Assembly (NCBI GenBank): GCA_964627805.1
Contig: CAZVLA010000019.1
Coordinates: 1 to 64,000, forward strand
Direction of reading: 5' to 3'
Source of the DNA: CAZAMI01 sp964627805
GTDB lineage: Archaea; Thermoproteota; Thermoprotei_A; Sulfolobales; NBVN01
Length of the DNA: 64,000 nucleotides
Positions within the stretch are counted from its first letter, which is position 1. Each line of letters begins with the position of its first letter. This document shows, piece after piece, positions 7,559 through 16,099 of the stretch. Under the pieces are notes generated by a model, which worked only from the letters and a program-made list of their open reading frames with translations, was not told where the DNA came from and ran no database searches. Both the position numbers and the translations under genes were made by a program.

Positions 7559-8965
7559 TTACTTCTTCGGGAAGTTCTGAGTTAGTACCTGCAGTACCTG
7601 ATTTAACCTACTCGGGTCTACCCAGAGTAGCTTTAGCTGATCCCAGAATAGCTTCTGCCACTGCCCACCTACTGAGTCGTCTAGGTCGGGTAGTGGTGTC
7701 ATCTCCTTAAGTTTCTGATACACTAACTGCATTGGCTCCCAGTGAGCTGATATTGGTACCTTCTTCCAAGTAGCGAACTTACCTGCGTGAGTACCTACGT
7801 AGACCTTCTGACCCTCCGTAGCTAACCACTTAGCAAGCATTAGGGCCTCCTTCGGGTGCTTCGTGTACTTAGGTACTATTATGAAGTCAGTACCCATGAC
7901 AACTCCCTTACAGCCAGGTAGTGGGAAGAACGCTAAGTCGCTAGGGTCTGGCACCATACCAGTTATCCAGGTACCCATGAAGTATAGTGCGTACTTCCCG
8001 TGCCACCATAACTGCACAGCCCTAGTCCACTCAATAGGTTTGCTGAAGTATCCCTCCTTAAGTAGCGGTATTAAGTACTTCTCGAATATCTCCTTAACCT
8101 GAGGGTCAGTGAACTTCACCTTACCCTGAATGAGTTCTAGCTGTAGCTGAGGACCTCCGAAGGTTATTAGGAAGTGCTCAACGACGTCACTTAATGGCCA
8201 ACCAACACTATCTCCAGACACTATCGGCGGGCCTCCTAGGATATTCTTCAACTTCTTAAGTAGGTTTAGGAAGTCGTCCCAAGTCTTAGGAGGCTGTAGC
8301 CCGTACTTCTCGAAGAACGACTTCCTGTACCAGAACCCCGGCTTAGCCCATGCAGCGAATGGTAGTCCGTAAATCTTACCGTTAACGGTTACCGGCTTAA
8401 TTATGAATTCATCAGGGTTAACAAGCCCTGATAGGTCATATAGGTACCCCTTCTCAGCCATCTTCTTAACCCACCATCCCCAAGCAGTGAATATCACGTC
8501 ACCGGGGGTCATGTGGGCAGCGAACTGTGGCGGTGCTATTGATGCTAGGTCCTCAGCTCTGTAGATCCTGTACTCAACCTTTATGTTGGGGTGTTCCTGC
8601 TCGAACGCCTTAATTACCTGCATGAATGCCTTCATCTCCTCACCGGCCCAAGGACCTATGACTACTAGGGTTACTGGGGCTGCCTTAGTCACCGTGACTG
8701 CTGAGGTTACGGTTGATGTTGTCTTCACCGTAGTAGTTACTGGCTTCGTAGCAGTTACTGTAGTAGTGACGGTTACTGTCTTAGCTCCCGGAGCACCCAC
8801 GGTCTTAGTGACGGTTACGGTCGATACGCTGGACTTAGTCACTGTTACGGTGGTAGTTACTGCTGCTGGCTTAACCGTACCTAGGGTTACTGCGTAGCCC
8901 ACACCAATACCTACTATGAAGGCGATTATGACGCCTACAATAATCTTAGTAGTTGAGGATGCCAT
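7559..8965 (-). CDS. carbohydrate ABC transporter substrate-binding protein (SBP_bac_1 type) on Thr/Val stalk
   Basis: I place the start at ATG 8965, giving MASSTTKIIVGVIIAFIVG and about 468 residues. A longer frame to 9040 would run into the promoter and adds a segment unlike a signal sequence. The protein has an N-terminal membrane anchor, a Thr/Val/Lys stalk (about residues 30-95), then an extracellular binding domain resembling maltose-type binding proteins. Family-like features include VTLVVIGPWAGEEMKAFMQV followed by FEQEHPNIKVEYR, the segment YGLPFAAWAKPGFWYRKSFF, and YALYFMGTWITGM near the hinge. N-terminal anchoring with a Thr-rich linker is common for crenarchaeal binding proteins. 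The gene opens the transporter operon and is preceded by a TATA box and a palindrome. Confidence 0.9.
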   Translation of the reverse strand: MASSTTKIIVGVIIAFIVGIGVGYAVTLGTVKPAAVTTTVTVTKSSVSTVTVTKTVGAPGAKTVTVTTTVTATKPVTTTVKTTSTVTSAVTVTKAAPVTLVVIGPWAGEEMKAFMQVIKAFEQEHPNIKVEYRIYRAEDLASIAPPQFAAHMTPGDVIFTAWGWWVKKMAEKGYLYDLSGLVNPDEFIIKPVTVNGKIYGLPFAAWAKPGFWYRKSFFEKYGLQPPKTWDDFLNLLKKLKNILGGPPIVSGDSVGWPLSDVVEHFLITFGGPQLQLELIQGKVKFTDPQVKEIFEKYLIPLLKEGYFSKPIEWTRAVQLWWHGKYALYFMGTWITGMVPDPSDLAFFPLPGCKGVVMGTDFIIVPKYTKHPKEALMLAKWLATEGQKVYVGTHAGKFATWKKVPISAHWEPMQLVYQKLKEMTPLPDLDDSVGGQWQKLFWDQLKLLWVDPSRLNQVLQVLTQNFPKK

Positions 8966-9013
8966 GCTCGCACCCCAATTATTCACTGTCGTGTGAGAAA
9001 TTACTCGGGAAGC

Positions 9014-9057
9014 TAATAAACTTAACCCTAAGAACCACACCTAATCAGTTTTGATTA
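9014..9057 (-). promoter_or_regulatory. promoter and candidate TrmB operator of the sugar transporter operon
   Basis: On the minus strand a TATA-like TTTATTAG lies at about 9014-9021, about 50 bases before ATG 8965. About 20-35 bp upstream of it is a perfect inverted repeat, TAATCA-GTTT-TGATTA (9042-9057). A regulator bound upstream of the TATA box would most naturally activate, as TrmB does at some promoters. The CTAATCAG half of this site recurs, inverted, upstream of the regulator gene itself. Confidence 0.45.
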
Positions 9058-9065
9058 ACTACGTA

Positions 9066-10112
9066 CTACTGAAACACGACCTCTATGTACCTAGCCTCAA
9101 TATCCTCAACTGAAGTACCTATACCACCAACAGCTAAGGTACCGTACTCCTTAGTCTCAACTACGAAGTTCCTTATCATGTCATTAGCTTTAGTCTCCTT
9201 AACGAAGCCCTCAAGCTCTATAGGCTCCCTACTCCTAACTCTGTAACCCCTAACCCTAACCCAAGCATTGAGTCCCGACCTTAAGCCATCATTAATTAGT
9301 ACTAGGGAGAGCCAGTGGTGTTGGGTCCTATACTTAACACCTTCCTTAACCTCGAATCTCTTAATCCTCTTAGCTATCTTCCAGTAGCCGTGGTAGTACA
9401 TCTCATTAAGTAGTAGTATCAACTCCCACTCACTAGTGAAGAGTGTGTACGTCCTACCGAATATAGCTGCTCTACTGAAGTCAGTCTCTAGAGCCTCGAT
9501 AATACCCGTAGGTAGGATCCTAACATCGACGTTACCTAGGTCTAGTAACTGCTCGAACGCCTTAGAACCCGTGGGCCTGAATAGGAGTACTAAACCGAAT
9601 ATGACTGACTCATTACTCATTAACTTCCTGTAGATAGTACCTACTAACTTATTGAATAGGTCCTCAGATAGTGACATGAAACCATCCATTGATGCCTCAT
9701 TGATTATCTCCTTAGCCCTCTCAATACTCATCTCCATACTACTGGATATCCATATGAAGGGTCCCTTACGCTTAACTGATGAGTACATCCTACTTAACTC
9801 ACTAATTACTGCTTTATTCATCTCGAGTATCTTATCGATGTACTTCCTAACGTAGTAGTTAATACCTACCTCAGGAGGTACTGCCCTGTAGACCCTAGGC
9901 CTACCCACCTTAACCTCAGCTAAGCCCCTACTAACTAGTGATTCAAGGACGTCGTAGACCCTAGATATGGGTATCCCGGTCTTGGATGATAGTTCGGAAG
10001 CTGTTGCTTCACCTAAGGTCAGTAGTGTTAGGTACGCCTTAATCTCGTAGCCCGTAAGTCCTATGAATCTAAGGAACTCCTTAATCTCGCTCTTATTAAT
10101 CCCTGAAGCCAC
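9066..10112 (-). CDS. TrmB-family sugar-responsive transcriptional regulator
   Basis: A 348-residue protein in two parts. Residues about 8-85 form a winged helix of the TrmB type: FLRFIGLTGYEIKAYLTLLT, then ATASELSSKTGIPISRVYDV and a wing with GRPRVYRAVPPE. A connecting helix follows. The C-terminal part (about 115-348) matches the layout of the TrmB effector-binding domain, with a PLD-like region and a beta-rich sugar-binding tail. Its position directly upstream of the maltose-type ABC operon, on the same strand, supports control of that transporter. Known TrmB proteins bind palindromic sites near TATA boxes, and two such palindromes flank this gene. The sugar effector is unknown. Confidence 0.85.
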   Translation of the reverse strand: MASGINKSEIKEFLRFIGLTGYEIKAYLTLLTLGEATASELSSKTGIPISRVYDVLESLVSRGLAEVKVGRPRVYRAVPPEVGINYYVRKYIDKILEMNKAVISELSRMYSSVKRKGPFIWISSSMEMSIERAKEIINEASMDGFMSLSEDLFNKLVGTIYRKLMSNESVIFGLVLLFRPTGSKAFEQLLDLGNVDVRILPTGIIEALETDFSRAAIFGRTYTLFTSEWELILLLNEMYYHGYWKIAKRIKRFEVKEGVKYRTQHHWLSLVLINDGLRSGLNAWVRVRGYRVRSREPIELEGFVKETKANDMIRNFVVETKEYGTLAVGGIGTSVEDIEARYIEVVFQ

Positions 10113-10148
10113 TAATTCACCACCTTCCAGTAAGGAATTCGCTAGGTT

Positions 10149-10176
10149 TGATAAAACATTTACTACTGATTAGTAA
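10149..10176 (-). promoter_or_regulatory. promoter of the TrmB-like gene with palindrome
   Basis: A minus-strand TATA-like TTTTATC lies at about 10149-10156. Directly upstream is a perfect 6-bp inverted repeat TTACTA-CTGAT-TAGTAA (10160-10176). Its core also reads TACT-N4-AGTA, similar to the TACT-N3-AGTA element described for Thermococcales TrmB. It shares the 8-mer CTGATTAG/CTAATCAG with the palindrome at 9042-9057. Autoregulation is inferred. Confidence 0.45.
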
Positions 10177-10187
10177 GTACTCCTGAC

Positions 10188-11432
10188 TTAGGTAATTACT
10201 TCGTACTTAAGGTTAAGTATCTTAGCTACGTACTTAAGTTCTTTAAGTAGTGAGCCCTTAGTGATTACGTAGTGATTACCTATTGAGTCCTTAATTAGTG
10301 CTTCAGCATTACCCATTAACTTAATCAGGTATTGAGTCCTACATACGTAGGGACTTACTGGGGACTCATTAATTACCTCACCAGTACCTACCCTTAAGAC
10401 ACCCCTAATGAGGTCTAACCTAGCTATAGTAACTACCTCACCCCTCCTTAAGTACCCCTCAATACCTACGCTAATACCCGACTCGAAGTGTGTCCTTAAC
10501 CTGTACCCCTTAAGTAACTTAGTAGGTGCGGTGCAGTGAGCTATTAGTACCTCATCACCCCTAACCCAGTCTATGTTACCCATGAATACAGCTTCACCAC
10601 TTAAGTAACGCATTAAGGCCATCGTCATTAGGGCTGGTAAGTCACCCTCACAAGCAGCTACGTATCCCTCACTATTGAGTAGGCTAAGTGCTAAGCACGC
10701 AGTTACTCCGTACTTAAGTAGGTCGAAGCACCTAATACTCATTAATTCAGTACCTAAGTAATTCATTAGTGACTTAATAGCTACGTAGAGTCTAGAGGCC
10801 TTAACAACATCATCCTTACCAACACCCTCTAAACCTAATGATGAATTAATGACTGACTTAGCAATACTTAATACCTCACCCTCACTAACCCTACTTAAGT
10901 ACTTAATGAGTTCATCAATACCTACCTTAGTGATTGAGACCTTAAGTAACTCCTCAGCAGCTCCTAACTGCCTTGAGGAGTATATGAGCCACGGTGACGG
11001 ATCACCTACTAGTAACACCTTAGAACCCCTAACCCTAGAGACCGCCTTACACGCCTTAATGAATGGCAGTAACTCCTTAGGTAATTCATTAGTGAGTAGG
11101 AAGACCTCAGCATAACCACCCTCAAAACCAACACCTGCTGAAGCCTCTAAGGAAGCCGCTAAGCTATTCTGAGTCTCGTGAGCTACTAAAGCCATAGGTA
11201 CTCCAAACCTACGGTGTAGCTCAAGAATCAACCCCTCACTACCACCAGTAAGTACAGCTACTACGTAAGCATCAGCCTTCGGGACCCCCCTAACGTCCTC
11301 GGGCTTAGTAATTAAGGAATCAATAACCCCATCAACAACACCCCTAAGCAACCCTAAGTACCTACCCCAAACCCTCCCAACAGCTTCGGGGTCATGGAGG
11401 GGGGATGCTACAGGAACTAATAACACACTCAA
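10188..11432 (-). CDS. L-fucose/L-arabinose isomerase-fold sugar isomerase
   Basis: A 414-residue cytosolic protein. The N-terminal half has alternating beta/alpha segments of the FucI/AraA type (MSVLLVPVASPLHDPEAVGR; MALVAHETQNSLAASLEA). The C-terminal half carries likely metal and substrate ligands: ACEGDLPALMTMAL (Glu262/Asp264), LIAHCTAP (His299), THFESG (His315) and GNHYVI (His387). These match the placement of Glu, Asp and His ligands in fucose/arabinose isomerases, which interconvert aldoses and ketoses using Mn2+. It is shorter than classical FucI and belongs to the poorly characterised archaeal FucI-related group. Its place next to the sugar importer and TrmB suggests it handles the imported sugar. 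The exact substrate is unknown. Confidence 0.7.
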   Translation of the reverse strand: MSVLLVPVASPLHDPEAVGRVWGRYLGLLRGVVDGVIDSLITKPEDVRGVPKADAYVVAVLTGGSEGLILELHRRFGVPMALVAHETQNSLAASLEASAGVGFEGGYAEVFLLTNELPKELLPFIKACKAVSRVRGSKVLLVGDPSPWLIYSSRQLGAAEELLKVSITKVGIDELIKYLSRVSEGEVLSIAKSVINSSLGLEGVGKDDVVKASRLYVAIKSLMNYLGTELMSIRCFDLLKYGVTACLALSLLNSEGYVAACEGDLPALMTMALMRYLSGEAVFMGNIDWVRGDEVLIAHCTAPTKLLKGYRLRTHFESGISVGIEGYLRRGEVVTIARLDLIRGVLRVGTGEVINESPVSPYVCRTQYLIKLMGNAEALIKDSIGNHYVITKGSLLKELKYVAKILNLKYEVIT

Positions 11433-11565
11433 GGATTAAGCACCGTAGTTAATGTCATAACTAATTAATTAAGCATACCTAACTACCAAAGGTACTAACT
11501 ACGTAATAGCACCCATACGTACATCATTAATTACTTAGGAAGTGAATGTGTTGGCTTAGGCTGTG

Positions 11566-12795
11566 TTACTGAGTAGGTCCCTTACTTAGTACCTCCTTAA
11601 CCGTGTCTACGGCCTCATTAATTACTTCCTTAGTGGGTTTACCTCTATACTTAATTACCTTAATAACATCCATACCAGCCTCACTTAACTCCCTACTTAA
11701 TTCCTTATCAGCTACGGAGCCCCAGCCGTAGGACGTAACCAACACTACGGGCTTCTTAATACCTCTGAACTTCCTAGTTAGTACCTTAACTACGTTAGCT
11801 ACTGGTGGGAAGGTGCCTGCGTCGTAGGTTGCGGCACCAATTACTAGTAAGTCAGCATCTATTGCCTCACCGAGGATATCTGATAGTGGGTCTTGCTGAG
11901 TACTTACGTACTTAAACACCTTAACTAATGCGTTAGTCCCTCTTAAGTAGTCAGTAATACCCTCAATAACACCCTCGACCCCACCGTACATTGAGCCGTA
12001 GATAATGACTACCTTAGTAACACCCTCAGCACCCTTACCTAATGACCAATCAACGTAGCTATTAATGATTATGCTTGGGTCCCTAACCCATATTAACCCA
12101 TGAAGTGGGGCTACTACCTTAGGCTCAATACCTAGTGACTTAAGCTTACTCACAGCCTTAGGTACGTGTTGCTTGTAAGTAGCTACTATATTAGCGAAGT
12201 ACTTCCTAGCATACGGTAAGTAATTACTAACTACCTCATCACTAACGTCGGTTAAGGTAGGTGGTATTGAGTAACCACCGAATGCATCACCACTAAATAG
12301 GACCCCACCCTCGACGTAGTAAGTCATTGCTGTGTCGGGCCAGTGGAGCCATGGTGTGTATATGAACTTAAGGGTCTTACCACCTAACCTAATGACCTCA
12401 CCATCCTTAAGGACCCTAAACCTAACACCCTCAATACCTAGTAATGTACTTAGTAAGCCCCTAGCCATCGCAGTACCTAGAAATTCAGGAGCTCCCTCAG
12501 TAACCTCGAGTAGCTTAGGGTATGAGCCGCTATGATCGGGTTCCGTGTGGTGCGTGATTACGTACTTAATATCTCTTAAGTCAGTAACTTCCCTTAAGGC
12601 CTCAATGAATAAGTCAGAGTAATCACCTCTCCAACCATCAAGCAGTAAAGCACCCTCCTCAGTAGTTATTAGGTATGAATTGTAAGTAACCCCCTCAGGT
12701 ATGTACCAAAGACCTTCGAAGTACTTAATGCGGTCGTCGTTAAGCCTCAATACGTAAACATCACCTAATAACTTACGAACAACGTAATTAACCAA
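11566..12795 (-). CDS. flavodiiron protein (A-type flavoprotein, FprA-like)
   Basis: A 409-residue cytosolic oxidoreductase that reduces O2 and/or NO using FMN and a diiron centre. The N-terminal metallo-beta-lactamase-like domain has the diiron ligands His82-x-Glu84-x-Asp86-His87 (within HHTEPDHSG), His151, Asp170 and His232 (HGLIW). The C-terminal flavodoxin domain starts near residue 260, with VVIIYGSMYGG as the FMN phosphate loop. The length equals that of simple class A flavodiiron proteins, with no rubredoxin fusion. The start is TTG 12795, close behind a TATA element at about 12828-12837. It probably protects the oxygen-sensitive Fe-S and hydrogenase enzymes encoded nearby and shares its divergent promoter region, with the inverted repeat at 12863, with the radical SAM gene. 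Confidence 0.95.
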   Translation of the reverse strand: MVNYVVRKLLGDVYVLRLNDDRIKYFEGLWYIPEGVTYNSYLITTEEGALLLDGWRGDYSDLFIEALREVTDLRDIKYVITHHTEPDHSGSYPKLLEVTEGAPEFLGTAMARGLLSTLLGIEGVRFRVLKDGEVIRLGGKTLKFIYTPWLHWPDTAMTYYVEGGVLFSGDAFGGYSIPPTLTDVSDEVVSNYLPYARKYFANIVATYKQHVPKAVSKLKSLGIEPKVVAPLHGLIWVRDPSIIINSYVDWSLGKGAEGVTKVVIIYGSMYGGVEGVIEGITDYLRGTNALVKVFKYVSTQQDPLSDILGEAIDADLLVIGAATYDAGTFPPVANVVKVLTRKFRGIKKPVVLVTSYGWGSVADKELSRELSEAGMDVIKVIKYRGKPTKEVINEAVDTVKEVLSKGPTQ

Positions 12796-12862
12796 TCAAG
12801 ACCCCGTAAAGAATTAATTACTGAGTAATTATATTAACGTAGTACCCTACACAGATATTAAA

Positions 12863-12881
12863 AAGTTAGTAAGACTAACTT
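12863..12881. promoter_or_regulatory. 7-5-7 inverted repeat operator, copy 1 (flavodiiron / radical SAM)
   Basis: AAGTTAG-TAAGA-CTAACTT is a perfect inverted repeat in the divergent region between the flavodiiron and radical SAM genes. Its centre is about 40 bp upstream of the flavodiiron TATA box and it overlaps a TATA-like TATTAAAAAG facing right. Near-identical repeats occur at 18008-18026 and 37578-37600. Confidence 0.55.
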
Positions 12882-13048
12882 CAGCACTAAGTGGGTAAGA
12901 AAAACTGGTTTCTAGAACTCCCTACATAGTTATTGATCGGCTACCCGTATCCCCTCCTAACTAAGGTATTTGCTAGGGGTGGGGCACGCCTAAGATCATC
13001 TTAACTAGTGATAGAGCTACATTCACGGACTTCAGTGGCTCAGATACG

Positions 13049-14599
13049 TTGGGTTTCGGGCTCTGCCTCCCTTACAGGTTAGTACCTTCATTCGTTCAGT
13101 ATAGGCTCCTATCACCGCCCGTACCCCTAGTTAATGGTAGGGCAGCACTAGCTCCTTACCCACTATGTAAGGTTGAGGCAGCACTACTAGCTACTGGTTT
13201 TAAGCGTGATGAGGTAGTTATAGTACCTCCAGACCACCTACGTGAGTTCGTTAGTAACGATACTGAGGTTATCGGTATTCACGTCCTAGACCCTATGGGA
13301 TTAGCTCCGGTCTCGTGGACTTTGAGGGTATTAAGTGGTGGTGGGGATACGTGTACACATTATGAGTTTGAGAGGTTAATGAGGGTTGTTAGGGAGTTAA
13401 AGAGGAGGTTTAAGTTTAGGGTAGTTGTTGGTGGTCCCGGTATTTGGCAGTTAAGGGGTTTAGAGGAGAGGTACGGTATTGACGTACTATTCGATGGTGA
13501 AGCTGAATTAACGTTCCCTAAGTTAGTTAGGGACTTACTCAATGGTCGTGAAGTACCTAAGTACGTAGTTGGTGAGTCCGTACCACCTAACCTAATACCA
13601 CCTATAGTCACACCGTCAAGGAATGGCGTCGTTCAGATTACTAGGGGGTGCCCTAGGAGGTGTAGGTTCTGTAGCCCAACAATGCTTAATTTTAGGTCAG
13701 TACCCCTTGAGACGATACTTAGGGAGGTTAAGCTTAATCTAGAATCAGGGGTTAGGGCTGTAGGTCTAGCTACTGAGGATGTCTTACTCTACGGAGCTAG
13801 GGGTGTTGAGCCTAACGTAGGTGCTATTAAGGAGCTCTACAGTAGGGTAATTAACTTAGTTAGGAGGTACGGCCTTAAGGATCCAGTAGGCTTTAGTCAC
13901 GTAACACTATCTACTGCTTTAGTAGCTAAGGAAGCTGTTAAGTACATAAGTGAGGTTAATTCCCTAAGTAGTGACAGGCCACTATTCCCTCAAGTAGGTC
14001 TTGAGAGTGGTAGTCCTAGATTAGTAGCTAAGTACTTCAGTGGTAAGCCTTACCCGTGGAAACCTAGTGAGTGGTGGGATGTCGTCTTAGGTGGTACTAA
14101 GTTAATTAACGACAATTACTGGTACCCATGCTACACCTACATCGTCGGGTTCCCAGACGCAACACCTGATGACTACGTAATGACTACTGAACTACTCGAT
14201 AGGTTGAGGGAGGAGGGGTTTAAGGGTTGGGCATTCCCACTACTCCTAATACCGATAGGGGGTACGGCTATTGAGAGGAGTGGTTATAGGGAGTTCAAGA
14301 CTCTTAAGGAACTACCTCAGGAAGCTATCGACACTATAGTTGCTGGTTGGAGGTTAAGTATTGAGTTCTCCTACGAGATATACCCGAAGGTACTCTCAAG
14401 CATTAAGAACCCAATAATACGTAAGGTAATTAATGCATTAGCTAGGAAAGCAATAGACGCTATGAAGGAGTGGCTAGAGGGTATTAGGAGGGATCCAAGC
14501 ATTGTTGAGAGGATATTCTCTAGAGTTAACGTGAGGTCGCCGGTAGGCTTAGCTAAGACCGTAATAGCTACGGGAGTGGCTAAGCTAGCTCATGCATAG
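13049..14599 (+). CDS. radical SAM protein with N-terminal B12-binding-like domain
   Basis: At least 516 residues. The N-terminal 190 residues form a Rossmann-like domain in the place of the cobalamin-binding domain (VIGIHVLDPMGLAP; FRVVVGGPGIWQL; DVLFDGEAE), but no DxHxxG cobalamin ligand is evident, so B12 binding is doubtful. The radical SAM core begins at residue 199 with the [4Fe-4S] motif Cys201-x3-Cys205-x2-Cys208 (RGCPRRCRFCS). The TTG at 13049 is the first usual start codon. However, the same frame stays open back to about 12977 and encodes PKIILTSDRATFTDFSGSDT, which resembles the conserved N-terminus of archaeal members ('ILLTADR...'). The true start is therefore probably upstream, at a non-standard codon or after a frameshift. 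The substrate is unknown. Confidence 0.82.
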   Translation: MGFGLCLPYRLVPSFVQYRLLSPPVPLVNGRAALAPYPLCKVEAALLATGFKRDEVVIVPPDHLREFVSNDTEVIGIHVLDPMGLAPVSWTLRVLSGGGDTCTHYEFERLMRVVRELKRRFKFRVVVGGPGIWQLRGLEERYGIDVLFDGEAELTFPKLVRDLLNGREVPKYVVGESVPPNLIPPIVTPSRNGVVQITRGCPRRCRFCSPTMLNFRSVPLETILREVKLNLESGVRAVGLATEDVLLYGARGVEPNVGAIKELYSRVINLVRRYGLKDPVGFSHVTLSTALVAKEAVKYISEVNSLSSDRPLFPQVGLESGSPRLVAKYFSGKPYPWKPSEWWDVVLGGTKLINDNYWYPCYTYIVGFPDATPDDYVMTTELLDRLREEGFKGWAFPLLLIPIGGTAIERSGYREFKTLKELPQEAIDTIVAGWRLSIEFSYEIYPKVLSSIKNPIIRKVINALARKAIDAMKEWLEGIRRDPSIVERIFSRVNVRSPVGLAKTVIATGVAKLAHA

Positions 14600-14649
14600 T
14601 AACAGTTAAAACTAAGGCAATGGTTTTAGTAATCGCTACTATTAACTCC

Positions 14650-14901
14650 TTAGATAATCTTATCAAATAACCTTACGAACTTAGGATTATATATTACGAC
14701 CTTAGATAGGTAGACGTCATCGAACTCGATGGCTTGTGAAGGGCATAACATAGCGCATTGAAGACACTCTAAGCAATCCTCAGGCCTCGAGATTACCGGT
14801 TCGCCGTTAACCTCTTCATAGACCTTCCTAGGCGCGTTACATACGTTGACACAGTTTAAGCACTTCTTACATCTATCCTTAACTATCCTTATCCTAACCA
14901 T
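14650..14901 (-). CDS. 2[4Fe-4S] ferredoxin, hydrogenase-associated
   Basis: An 83-residue iron-sulfur protein with two cysteine motifs: CKKCLNCVNVC near residues 9-21, and CLECLQCAMLCP near 42-53. Each can bind a [4Fe-4S] cluster. The first set lacks the usual proline after the fourth Cys. A C-terminal extension of about 25 residues (DDVYLSKVVIYNPKFVRLF) may contact the partner enzyme. It overlaps the 3' end of the hydrogenase large subunit gene by 8 bases, so it is almost certainly an electron carrier subunit or dedicated acceptor of that hydrogenase. The spacer 14600-14649 separates it from the convergent radical SAM gene. Confidence 0.9.
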   Translation of the reverse strand: MVRIRIVKDRCKKCLNCVNVCNAPRKVYEEVNGEPVISRPEDCLECLQCAMLCPSQAIEFDDVYLSKVVIYNPKFVRLFDKII

Positions 14902-16099
14902 TAACTACCACCCTAATTGATGAGGTAGCGCATGAGAGGCACGGGTTGTATGACCTAACAATAACCTCAGTCACTTCCTTGATTACCTTAGGGTCCCTAT
15001 ACCCTCCCTCCACCAATGCCTTAGTAACGTCGGACTCAATTGCTCTTGAGTTAATAGCTGTCGGTGTTAGGACCCTAACTCTCAACGAATCATTGACTAC
15101 CCTATATACATGCACTAACGTACCCCTAGGAGCCTCAACAGGTAGTGAGTTGGGTACGTTAGTAACGTCCTCAAATACTGAAGGCTCCGAGAGCTTAGTG
15201 ATTAAGCCGTGGATCTCCCTCAGCCTAGCTAGGTGGTAGAGGAGGGGGCTCCAGCAATTCCTCTGGAGTTCACGAGTACTTAAGTAGTTATTAATTAATC
15301 CCCTAGCTAAGGGACCTACCCTAATGACTCCTCCTAAGTACTTAGGTGGTAGTATGTAGCTATAACTAAGTGATTCCCTACTTAGAGCTAACTCAGTAAC
15401 GTCTACATTACTTAATGAGTCACCACTAAATACCTTAGGTACGCCAGTAGTTAAGTAGTTATTACTTAAGGCTAAGTACTTATAGTCACTGCGTCCAGGG
15501 TATCGACATGAGTTAGTGATGGCCTTAGTAACTACCCTAGTTAAGTCGTCCTGCAAGTCATTAACTAACTTAATGACTTCCCTTAAGTCATCACCTACGG
15601 TAGTTAATACGTCGTTAATTTTAGGTAGCTTCGTTACCCAACCAATGAATGGGTGAACGGGATCCCCGAATCCCTTCCTAATCACACTCATTAACTTGGT
15701 GAATACCTTCATGCCCTTAATAGATAACTTACCGACTAAATCACTATCAGCACCTAACCTAATGAGGTCCTCCGAGCTCATCACCATTAAGTGAAGTAGG
15801 TTATCGAGTAGGTGCTGTATGCTATTAGCTAATTCAAGCGTCGGTAACTCACTTACCTCAGTACCTAGTAGGTTACTTAGTGCTTTAAGGGAGGCTACGA
15901 AGTGGCTGATGAAGCATATACCGCATATCCTAGACGCTATGTGGGGTAGTCTGTAAGGTGGTTGAGTCTCCATTACTTTCTCAATACCTCTGTAGTCAAT
16001 ACCTACGAACCTAACCTTAACTTCATCACCGTTAAGCAGTACGTATACCCTACCCTCCCCCTCAATACGTGTTAAATCAATAACTACTTCATCACTCAT
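14894..16099 (-). CDS. [NiFe] hydrogenase large subunit (group 3-like)
   Basis: A 401-residue catalytic subunit that oxidises or evolves H2. The L1 motif is RIEGEG near the N-terminus. The L2 motif RICGIC gives nickel ligands Cys59 and Cys62. The C-terminal L4 motif NPCLSCAT gives Cys387 and Cys390. Two departures are visible: L4 usually begins Asp-Pro-Cys, and the residue at the maturation cleavage site, normally His (or Arg), is Ser393. The tail after it is nine residues or fewer, so peptide removal may differ or be absent. The size and the partner sequence suggest a cytosolic group 3 enzyme (Frh/Mvh/sulfhydrogenase relatives). It overlaps the small-subunit gene by one base and the ferredoxin gene by eight. 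Confidence 0.9.
   Translation of the reverse strand: MSDEVVIDLTRIEGEGRVYVLLNGDEVKVRFVGIDYRGIEKVMETQPPYRLPHIASRICGICFISHFVASLKALSNLLGTEVSELPTLELANSIQHLLDNLLHLMVMSSEDLIRLGADSDLVGKLSIKGMKVFTKLMSVIRKGFGDPVHPFIGWVTKLPKINDVLTTVGDDLREVIKLVNDLQDDLTRVVTKAITNSCRYPGRSDYKYLALSNNYLTTGVPKVFSGDSLSNVDVTELALSRESLSYSYILPPKYLGGVIRVGPLARGLINNYLSTRELQRNCWSPLLYHLARLREIHGLITKLSEPSVFEDVTNVPNSLPVEAPRGTLVHVYRVVNDSLRVRVLTPTAINSRAIESDVTKALVEGGYRDPKVIKEVTEVIVRSYNPCLSCATSSIRVVVNG

Noticed and set aside
8583..8897. Val/Thr-rich 104-codon frame on the plus strand
   Set aside because: Antisense shadow of the Thr/Val stalk in the sugar-binding protein gene.
8966..9040. N-terminal extension of the sugar-binding protein to 9040
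   Set aside because: The added 25 residues do not resemble a signal sequence and the DNA contains the TATA box and spacer; ATG 8965 starts a normal anchor.
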